8,455 nt of DNA, taken from the NCBI GenBank assembly GCA_963638355.1, contig CAVHRT010000075.1:1-8455 (forward strand), given 5' to 3'. Source of the DNA: W0P28-013 sp963638355. GTDB lineage: Bacteria; Bacteroidota; Bacteroidia; Bacteroidales; Paludibacteraceae. Position 1 is the first letter of the stretch, and the number at the start of each line of letters is the position of its first letter. Of the stretch, positions 1 to 5,408 are shown piece by piece. A model generated the notes under the pieces. It made no database searches. It saw nothing but the letters and a program-made list of their open reading frames with translations, and was not told the origin of the DNA. The translations under genes were made by a program, and so were the position numbers.

Positions 1-24
1 CTCACAAACTCCGACTAACACGTT

Positions 25-60
25 CAACTCGTCAACTTATCAACTCATCAACTTTTCAAC
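25..60. repeat. Tandem octamer repeat, CAACTYNT, about 4.5 copies
   Basis: The sequence repeats with a period of exactly 8 bases: CAACTCGT, CAACTTAT, CAACTCAT, CAACTTTT, then a partial CAAC. The first five bases never vary and the last three drift. The array ends 6 bp before the sigma-54-like promoter. A more degenerate period-8 array in the opposite orientation lies at 869-900, and the two share the 10-mer ACTTTTCAAC (51-60; reverse complement at 871-880). There are no spacers, so this is not a CRISPR array. No function can be assigned; it may be replication-slippage sequence or a genome-wide intergenic repeat of this lineage. Confidence 0.8.
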
Positions 61-66
61 CCAAGA

Positions 67-83
67 TTGGCACATTTTTTGCA
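67..83 (+). promoter_or_regulatory. Predicted sigma-54 (RpoN) promoter, -24/-12 type
   Basis: TTGGCACATTTTTTGCA matches the sigma-54 consensus YTGGCACGRNNNTTGCW at every defining position. The GG (69-70) and GC (81-82) dinucleotides are 10 bases apart, as sigma-54 requires. The only differences are at the weakly conserved bases 8 and 9 (A and T instead of G and R). Transcription would start about 12 bases after the GC, near 94, giving an untranslated leader of about 105 nt before the start codon at 200. No exact TAnnTTTG box for the Bacteroidota housekeeping sigma factor was found between 1 and 199. Sigma-54 promoters need an AAA+ activator bound upstream; its site would mostly lie outside the window. 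Confidence 0.7.
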
Positions 84-199
84 GTAAAGTAGCCGTCGTT
101 TGAGTATCTGAAAATTTGGCATATTTTTCACTAAAATTCTAATAATCAAACATTTACACATCGATAAGAAAATTATTAATTCATAAAATTTCAAATAAA

Positions 200-685
200 A
201 TGAAAAAATTATTTTTTACTTTGGCTTTTGCTGCAATGGCAGTAGTAGCCGTCAACGCGCAACCACGCGCAATTGGTGGTAACGTCGGTTATGGTGTTGA
301 TCTGTCGTATCAACACAATTTGGGTGCAGCCAACATGATTGACTTATCGGTTAATGTTCCAGCATTCGCTGGAGTTGGTGCCACATGTACCTACGACTGG
401 ATCAACCCATTCAACACGCAAATTCCTTGGAGCAACAAAGGCTCGTGGAATTGGGCACTTGGCGTTGGTGCTGGTGCAGGTTACTATTGGGGCGCAAGTC
501 AAGGTTATGCTGGCGTTGTTGGGCACTGCGGTGTAGCTTACGATTTTTGGTTCCCGCTTGAACTTTCGGTCGATTGGCGTCCAAACTTTGGTGCATGGTT
601 CGATGGCTCTGACGCAGGATACTACCTCTCAGGTCTTTACACTGGCGTAACAATTGGCGTTCGCTACTTGTTCAATCAGAACTAA
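200..685 (+). CDS. Small outer-membrane beta-barrel protein (predicted), signal peptide
   Basis: The protein has 161 residues. Residues 1-20 form a Sec signal peptide: Lys2-Lys3, a hydrophobic core, then VNA before Gln21, a good signal peptidase I site and not a lipoprotein box. The mature part is rich in Gly, Tyr, Trp and Phe in alternating stretches (about 24-40, 46-65, 83-98, 102-117, 119-134, 141-158), as expected of amphipathic strands of a small barrel. It ends in GVRYLF near the C-terminus, resembling the aromatic-rich last strand recognised by the BAM machinery. Two cysteines, Cys63 and Cys110, could form a disulfide. The ATG at 200 was chosen because it starts the signal peptide directly; the leader is A/T-rich with no Shine-Dalgarno, normal for Bacteroidota. 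The gene is monocistronic, with a sigma-54-like promoter upstream and a hairpin terminator 21 bp after the stop. It contains two TTA and one TCA codon, which are almost absent from rpoB and rpoC. Ligand and role are unknown. Confidence 0.8.
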   Translation: MKKLFFTLAFAAMAVVAVNAQPRAIGGNVGYGVDLSYQHNLGAANMIDLSVNVPAFAGVGATCTYDWINPFNTQIPWSNKGSWNWALGVGAGAGYYWGASQGYAGVVGHCGVAYDFWFPLELSVDWRPNFGAWFDGSDAGYYLSGLYTGVTIGVRYLFNQN

Positions 686-706
686 ACTAACGAGTAAAAT
701 AAAAAG

Positions 707-739
707 CGCAGATCTTCAGATGAAGGTCTGCGTTTTTTT
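707..739. terminator. Bidirectional rho-independent terminator (barrel gene / tRNA-Leu)
   Basis: Bases 707-718 pair with 721-732 over up to 12 bp with one G-T pair; the top of the stem would open to give a workable loop. On the + strand it is followed by seven Ts (733-739), so it ends the barrel-gene transcript. On the - strand it is followed by five Us (complement of A701-705), so it can also end the tRNA-Leu transcript. The tRNA 3' end lies at 741, beside the T run. Confidence 0.9.
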
Positions 740-740
740 G

Positions 741-822
741 TGCGGCATATAGGACTCGAACCTACACGACTTGCGTCACCAGATCCTAAGTCTGGCGCGG
801 CTACCAATTACGCCAATGCCGC
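741..822 (-). tRNA. tRNA-Leu, anticodon UAG
   Basis: On the - strand an 82-nt class II tRNA folds cleanly. The 7-bp acceptor stem is GCGGCAT (822-816) with ATGCCGC (748-742), discriminator A at 741. The D arm contains TTGGTAG. The anticodon stem CCAGA/TCTGG encloses loop CTTAGGA with anticodon UAG at 788-786. The long variable arm has GAC/GTC pairing around GCAA, as in leucine tRNAs, and the T arm has loop TTCGAGT. The 3' CCA is not encoded (the next bases are CA then As) and must be added after transcription. It decodes CUA and probably other CUN codons. It has its own promoter box and shares its terminator with the convergent barrel gene. Confidence 0.96.
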
Positions 823-832
823 AAATGCGCTG

Positions 833-840
833 CAAAGATA
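833..840 (-). promoter_or_regulatory. Bacteroidota-type -7 promoter box for tRNA-Leu
   Basis: Read on the - strand, 840-833 is TATCTTTG, an exact match to the Bacteroidota -7 consensus TAnnTTTG. It ends 10 bases before the first tRNA base (822), leaving only a few leader nucleotides. The expected -33 TTTG is poor: TTTG occurs on the - strand at 860-857, but the 16-bp gap is shorter than usual. The upstream DNA is made of A and T runs (T844-851 and A858-864 on the + strand), which may bend the DNA or act like an UP element. That last point is inference. Confidence 0.65.
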
Positions 841-868
841 GCATTTTTTTTGCAAACAAAAAAATTGC

Positions 869-900
869 AAGTTGAAAAGTGAAAGTTTGAAAGTTAAAAG
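869..900. repeat. Degenerate octamer repeat, about 4 copies, inverted relative to 25-60
   Basis: On the + strand four period-8 units follow each other: AAGTTGAA, AAGTGAAA, GTTTGAAA, GTTAAAAG. The reverse complement resembles the CAACTTTT units at 25-60 and contains the identical 10-mer ACTTTTCAAC (complement of 871-880). The two arrays therefore look like members of one repeat family on either side of the barrel gene and tRNA, in opposite orientations. No function is known to me. Confidence 0.6.
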
Positions 901-926
901 TAACACCACCTCCCAACAAATCTCAA

Positions 927-940
927 CCAACTGCAGTTGG
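927..940. repeat. Perfect 14-bp palindrome CCAACTGCAGTTGG
   Basis: The sequence is its own reverse complement over 14 bp with no spacer; the next flanking pair (A926, C941) does not match. It sits in the gene-free strip between the tRNA promoter region and the rpoC terminator, so it is not placed as an operator for either. With no loop bases and no T run it is not a terminator. It could be the core of a REP-like intergenic repeat or a binding site for a dimeric protein. Confidence 0.7.
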
Positions 941-980
941 CTTCGTTTACCGCCCCTCTAACCTCTCAACTATAACCTCT

Positions 981-1009
981 CTCCCCCTCACTGAGGGGGC
1001 TAGGGGGAG
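981..1009. repeat. C/G-rich element with two mutually exclusive hairpins
   Basis: Two perfect stems compete for the same C run. CCCCCTC (983-989) pairs with GAGGGGG (993-999) around a 3-base loop, and CTCCCCCT (981-988) pairs with AGGGGGAG (1002-1009) around 13 bases. The element abuts the T run of the rpoC terminator, on its distal side. It is preceded by a 9-bp direct repeat TAACCTCTC (959-967 and 973-981). The composition is unlike the flanking A/T-rich sequence, suggesting an inserted or repeated element. It is not a terminator on the + strand, where it is followed by As. Confidence 0.6.
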
Positions 1010-1010
1010 T

Positions 1011-1045
1011 AAAAAAAAACGAGCCGCACTTCACAGCGTGGCCCG
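1011..1045 (-). terminator. Rho-independent terminator of the rpoBC operon
   Basis: On the - strand, bases 1045-1035 pair with 1030-1020 in an 11-bp stem with two G-U pairs and one A-C mismatch (1039/1026), closing a 4-base loop. Nine Us follow (complement of A1011-1019). The hairpin starts 21 bases after the rpoC stop codon. On the + strand the stem has two mismatches and no following T run, so it is directional. Confidence 0.88.
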
Positions 1046-1066
1046 TCCTCATTATGAAGAAAAAAC

Positions 1067-4000
1067 TTATTCTTCTGTTTTGTCAGATTCTTCCTTTGCG
1101 CGTTGGTAATCGTCCATAGAGCCAACCACGAGTTTGTCGTATTCGCGCAAGCCCGTACCAGCAGGTATACGCAAGCCAACAATCACGTTCTCTTTCATGC
1201 CTTCGAGGTTGTCCACTTTGGCATTGATGGCGGCTTCGTTCAGCACCTTGGTGGTCTCTTGGAACGATGCAGCCGACATAAAGCTCTTGGTTCCCAAGGC
1301 AGCGCGCGTGATACCTTGCAGTATCTGGCACGATGTGGCAGGCATGGCGTCGCGCACCTCTACTAGGCGCAAGTCGCGGCGTTTCAAAGCACTGTTCTCG
1401 TCGCGCAGTTTGCGTGCGGTAACAATCTGACCCGCTTGCAGCGTCTCGCTGTCGCCAGCATCGACAACCACCTTCTTGCCCCAGATGCGATCGTTCTCCT
1501 CGTTGAAGTCGATTTTGTCGACAATCTGATCTTCGAGGAATCGCGTGTCGCCAGCTTCAGCAATCTGCACTTTGCGCATCATCTGACGAACAATCACTTC
1601 GAAGTGTTTGTCGTTGATCTTCACACCTTGCAGACGGTAAACATCTTGCACCTCGTTGACGATGTATTCTTGAACGGCCGTAGGACCTTTCACCGCCAAA
1701 ATGTCGGCTGGAGCGATGGCACCATCGGACAGCGGCGTGCCAGCACGAACATAGTCGTTCTCCTGAACCAGAATCTGTTTCGACAGCGGTACAAGGTATT
1801 TTTTCTCCTCGCCCGATTTCGAAACGACGCTGATTTCGCGGTTACCACGTTTGATTTTGCCAAAGATGACTTCGCCGTCGATTTCGGAAACAATAGCGGG
1901 GTTCGATGGGTTGCGCGCCTCGAACAGCTCGGTAACGCGCGGCAGACCACCCGTGATATCGCCCGCACCACCGATGGCACGCGGAATTTTCACAAGCAAA
2001 TCGCCAGCCTTTATCTGCTGATTATTGTCCACAACCATGTGAGCGCCCACAGGCAAGTTGTATGTTTTGATGGTCTCGCCAGCCTCATTTTTAACGAGTG
2101 CGGCAGGCACTTTGGTCTTCTCTTTCGATTCGATGATGATACGATCGCGCATGCCAGTGGCCTCGTCGGCTTCCTCTTTGTAGGTAACATTCTCGATCAT
2201 ATTTTCGAATTCCAAGCGACCTTCGACCTCCGAAATGATGACTGCGTTGAATGGGTCCCATTCGCAGATTTTGTCGCCTTTCTTCACCGTAGCGCCATTT
2301 TCGAAATAGAGTTTCGAACCATACGAGATTGGCTGCATGGTGAGTTGCGAATGCGTGTTGGCATCGACAATGCGCGCCTCGGCCTGACGGCTTACAACCA
2401 CATCGTATTCGTTGCCCGATGCGTCTTTGGCGCGAACGGTACGCAGTTCGTCAATCTCCAAGATACCATCGTAGTGCGAAACCATGCTCGATTCGGCAGC
2501 GATGTTCGAAGCCACACCACCGACGTGGAACGTACGCAGAGTCAGCTGAGTACCAGGTTCACCGATTGATTGTGCGGCAATAACGCCCACAGCCTCGCCT
2601 TTGTTAACCAAGCGACCCGTAGCCAGGTTACGTCCGTAGCACTTAGCGCAAACGCCGTGACGCGATTCGCAGGTAAGAACCGAACGAATTTCGACACGCT
2701 CGATTGGCGATTCTTCGATGATTTTAGCCTCTTTCTCGGTGATTTCGTCGCCCGAAGCCACAATCAACTCGCCCGTTTGTGGGTGATAGATATCGTGAAC
2801 CGAAACACGACCAAGAATTCTTTCGTACAGCGACGAAACGACTTGTTCCTTGTTTCTCAACTCGGTTGCAACCAAGCCACGCAGTGTGCCGCAGTCTTCT
2901 TCGTTGATGATGACATCGTGCGAAACATCGACCAGACGACGGGTCAGATAACCTGCGTCGGCAGTCTTCAATGCGGTATCGGCCAGACCTTTACGAGCAC
3001 CGTGAGTAGAGATGAAGTATTCTTGCACCGACAAGCCCTCTTTGAAGTTTGCCAAAATTGGGTTCTCGATGATTTGACCGCCCTCGGCACCTGCTTTTTG
3101 CGGTTTTGCCATCAGACCACGCATACCCGAAAGCTGACGAATCTGCTCTTTCGAACCACGTGCACCAGAATCCAACATCATGTAAACTGAGTTGAATCCG
3201 TCTTGGTCGGCAGCCAAACGATCGATCACAACCTTAGCCAGTTTGCTGTTGACCTCGGTCCAAGTATCGATAATCTTGTTGTAACGCTCGTTGTTGGTGA
3301 TGAAGCCCATGTTGTAGTCGTTCATAATGCTCTCGACATCGTCGTAGCCTTTTTGAACCAACTCGGCTTTTTCATCAGGAATGATAACGTCCGACAAGTT
3401 GAACGACAAACCACCAACGAACGCCATCTTGTAACCAAGATTTTTGATGTCGTCCAAGAACTGAGCGGCACGAGCCACGCCAGCCTTTTCGATGACAAAC
3501 GAGATGATGTCGCGCAACGATTTTTTCGAAATCAGTTGGTTGATGTAACCGCACTCTTTCGGAACGAATTTGTTCACAATGACGCGACCAACAGTGGTCT
3601 CGTCGATGAGGCGTTCAACCAAGTTGCCGTTTTCGTCCAAATCCTGCACACGCACCGAAATGATGGCGTGAACATCGACTTGTTGTTCGTTGTATGCTAT
3701 CTCAACCTCTTCGGGCGAATAGAATTTCATGCCTTCACCTTTCACGCCTTTGCGCGGTTTGGTGATGTAGTAAAGTCCCAGCACCATATCCTGCGAAGGT
3801 ACTGTGATTGGTGCGCCGTTGGCAGGATTCAGAATGTTGTGCGACTGCAGCATGAGCAGTTGAGCCTCCAAAATGGCTTCGTTGCTCAATGGAAGGTGCA
3901 CGGCCATCTGGTCACCGTCGAAGTCGGCATTGAACGCCGTACAAGCCAGCGGGTGCAATTGAATGGCTTTGCCCTCGATCATCTTCGGCTGGAAGGCCTG

Positions 4001-5356
4001 AATACCCAAGCGGTGCAGCGTTGGAGCACGGTTGAGCAGCACTGGGTGACCTTTCATCACATATTCCAAGATATCCCAAACCACAGGATCTTTGCGGTCG
4101 ATAATTCTCTTGGCCGATTTCACAGTCTTAACAATGCCGCGTTCAATCAGTTTGCGAATGATGAACGGTTTGTAGAGTTCGGCAGCCATATCTTTTGGCA
4201 GACCGCACTCGCCCATTTTCAGTTCTGGGCCAACAACAATTACCGAACGAGCCGAATAGTCGACACGTTTACCGAGCAAGTTCTGACGGAAACGACCCTG
4301 TTTACCTTTCAGACTGTCCGACAGCGATTTCAGTGGGCGATTGGCCTCGCTCTTCATGGCTGTGGTCTTGCGCGAGTTATCGATCAGGCTATCAACGGCC
4401 TCCTGCAACATGCGTTTTTCGTTACGCAAAATCACTTCAGGCGCTTTAATTTCGATAAGGCGTTTCAAGCGGTTGTTGCGAATGATTACGCGACGATAGA
4501 GGTCGTTCAGGTCAGATGTTGCGAAACGACCGCCATCCAACGGAATCAGTGGGCGCAACTCTGGCGGAATTACAGGGATCACCTTCAGAATCATCCATTC
4601 TGGACGATTTTTCGGGCGAGCGGCGCGGAACGATTCTACCACTTGCAGACGTTTCAGAGCCTCGGCTTTGCGCTGTTGCGACGAGTCGGTGTTGGCTCTG
4701 TTGCGCAGTTCGTACGACAGTTTGTCCAGATCCAAGCGGCACAACAGGTCGTAGATGGCCTCTGCGCCCATCTTGGCGATGAACTTGTTAGGATCGGTAT
4801 CTTCGAGTTGCGCATTGTTTGCTGGCAATTTGTCGAGCAAACTCAGGTAGCGCTCCTCGTCGAGCAGGTCGCCATCTTTCACTGGCTGTTCGTCCTCGGC
4901 TGTAATTTCGGCCAAGGCACCTGCTTGAATCACCACATATTTTTCGTAGTAGATTACTGCGTCAAGATTTTTGGTTGGCATGCCCAGCAAGTAGCCAATT
5001 TTGTTTGGCAACGAGCGGAAATACCAGATGTGAGCCACAGGCACAACCAACTGAATGTGGCCAGAGCGTTCGCGGCGCACTTTCTTTTCGGTAACCTCTA
5101 CACCGCAGCGGTCGCACACAATGCCTTTGTAACGAATGCGTTTGTATTTGCCGCAGTTGCACTCGTAGTCCTTGGTAGGACCAAAAATGCGCTCGCAAAA
5201 CAGACCATCGCGTTCGGGCTTATAGGTGCGGTAGTTGATGGTTTCGGGTTTCAGCACTTCGCCATACGACGATGCCAGAATCTCCTCAGGCGAGGCGAGA
5301 CCGATCGAAATTTTGGTGAAGTTCGTTTTTGTTTTATTTTCTCTTTTAAATGCCAT
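1067..5356 (-). CDS. rpoC: DNA-directed RNA polymerase, beta' subunit
   Basis: The complete 1,429-residue beta' subunit forms the catalytic cleft of RNA polymerase with beta. The N-terminal zinc site is Cys66, Cys68, Cys81, Cys84. The Mg-binding catalytic motif NADFDGDQM is at 476-484, with Asp478, Asp480 and Asp482. The second zinc site is Cys822, Cys896, Cys903, Cys906. The bridge helix (GARKGLADTALKTADAGYL) lies around 785-810, and the trigger loop has TLRTFHVGG with His944, equivalent to E. coli His936. Length and motif spacing are normal for Bacteroidota, with no frameshift or missing key residue. The ATG at 5356 begins MAFKRENK and follows an A-rich leader without Shine-Dalgarno. It lies 52 bp after rpoB in the same orientation, and a terminator follows the stop. 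Codon use is extreme: one CTA, two TCA and no TTA, so the exactly antisense frame has only three stops. Confidence 0.98.
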   Translation of the reverse strand: MAFKRENKTKTNFTKISIGLASPEEILASSYGEVLKPETINYRTYKPERDGLFCERIFGPTKDYECNCGKYKRIRYKGIVCDRCGVEVTEKKVRRERSGHIQLVVPVAHIWYFRSLPNKIGYLLGMPTKNLDAVIYYEKYVVIQAGALAEITAEDEQPVKDGDLLDEERYLSLLDKLPANNAQLEDTDPNKFIAKMGAEAIYDLLCRLDLDKLSYELRNRANTDSSQQRKAEALKRLQVVESFRAARPKNRPEWMILKVIPVIPPELRPLIPLDGGRFATSDLNDLYRRVIIRNNRLKRLIEIKAPEVILRNEKRMLQEAVDSLIDNSRKTTAMKSEANRPLKSLSDSLKGKQGRFRQNLLGKRVDYSARSVIVVGPELKMGECGLPKDMAAELYKPFIIRKLIERGIVKTVKSAKRIIDRKDPVVWDILEYVMKGHPVLLNRAPTLHRLGIQAFQPKMIEGKAIQLHPLACTAFNADFDGDQMAVHLPLSNEAILEAQLLMLQSHNILNPANGAPITVPSQDMVLGLYYITKPRKGVKGEGMKFYSPEEVEIAYNEQQVDVHAIISVRVQDLDENGNLVERLIDETTVGRVIVNKFVPKECGYINQLISKKSLRDIISFVIEKAGVARAAQFLDDIKNLGYKMAFVGGLSFNLSDVIIPDEKAELVQKGYDDVESIMNDYNMGFITNNERYNKIIDTWTEVNSKLAKVVIDRLAADQDGFNSVYMMLDSGARGSKEQIRQLSGMRGLMAKPQKAGAEGGQIIENPILANFKEGLSVQEYFISTHGARKGLADTALKTADAGYLTRRLVDVSHDVIINEEDCGTLRGLVATELRNKEQVVSSLYERILGRVSVHDIYHPQTGELIVASGDEITEKEAKIIEESPIERVEIRSVLTCESRHGVCAKCYGRNLATGRLVNKGEAVGVIAAQSIGEPGTQLTLRTFHVGGVASNIAAESSMVSHYDGILEIDELRTVRAKDASGNEYDVVVSRQAEARIVDANTHSQLTMQPISYGSKLYFENGATVKKGDKICEWDPFNAVIISEVEGRLEFENMIENVTYKEEADEATGMRDRIIIESKEKTKVPAALVKNEAGETIKTYNLPVGAHMVVDNNQQIKAGDLLVKIPRAIGGAGDITGGLPRVTELFEARNPSNPAIVSEIDGEVIFGKIKRGNREISVVSKSGEEKKYLVPLSKQILVQENDYVRAGTPLSDGAIAPADILAVKGPTAVQEYIVNEVQDVYRLQGVKINDKHFEVIVRQMMRKVQIAEAGDTRFLEDQIVDKIDFNEENDRIWGKKVVVDAGDSETLQAGQIVTARKLRDENSALKRRDLRLVEVRDAMPATSCQILQGITRAALGTKSFMSAASFQETTKVLNEAAINAKVDNLEGMKENVIVGLRIPAGTGLREYDKLVVGSMDDYQRAKEESDKTEE

Positions 5357-5367
5357 AGTCTTTTTTT

Positions 5368-5388
5368 GAAATTTATAGTGTAAATTTC
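5368..5388. other. 8-bp inverted repeat in the rpoB-rpoC spacer
   Basis: GAAATTTA (5368-5375) and TAAATTTC (5381-5388) are perfect inverted repeats around the 5-base centre TAGTG. In the operon transcript this gives a small A/U-rich hairpin after the rpoB stop, ending 11 bases before the rpoC start codon. On that strand it is followed by seven As, not Us, so it is not a terminator. It could affect RNA processing or rpoC translation, or simply reflect A/T-rich composition. Confidence 0.55.
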
Positions 5389-5408
5389 GTTCGACGATAC
5401 CTTTCGAA

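Noticed and set aside
25..60. Possible CRISPR array
   Set aside because: The units are 8 bases long and directly adjacent, with no spacers and no cas genes nearby.
140..178. Inverted repeat TAATAAT / ATTATTA in the leader of the barrel gene
   Set aside because: It is made only of A and T, with arms of 7 bp and a 25-base loop; this is expected by chance in such A/T-rich sequence. No riboswitch-like structure was seen.
741..822. tRNA-Leu as an integration (att) site for a mobile island
   Set aside because: No second copy of the tRNA 3' end and no integrase gene are visible in the window.
3203..5383. A 726-codon open frame on the + strand opposite rpoC, with shorter ones at 1436-2569 and 2570-3190
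   Set aside because: It is codon-for-codon the reverse complement of rpoC and stays open only because rpoC avoids TTA, CTA and TCA. The translation has no recognisable domain and no separate promoter was seen.
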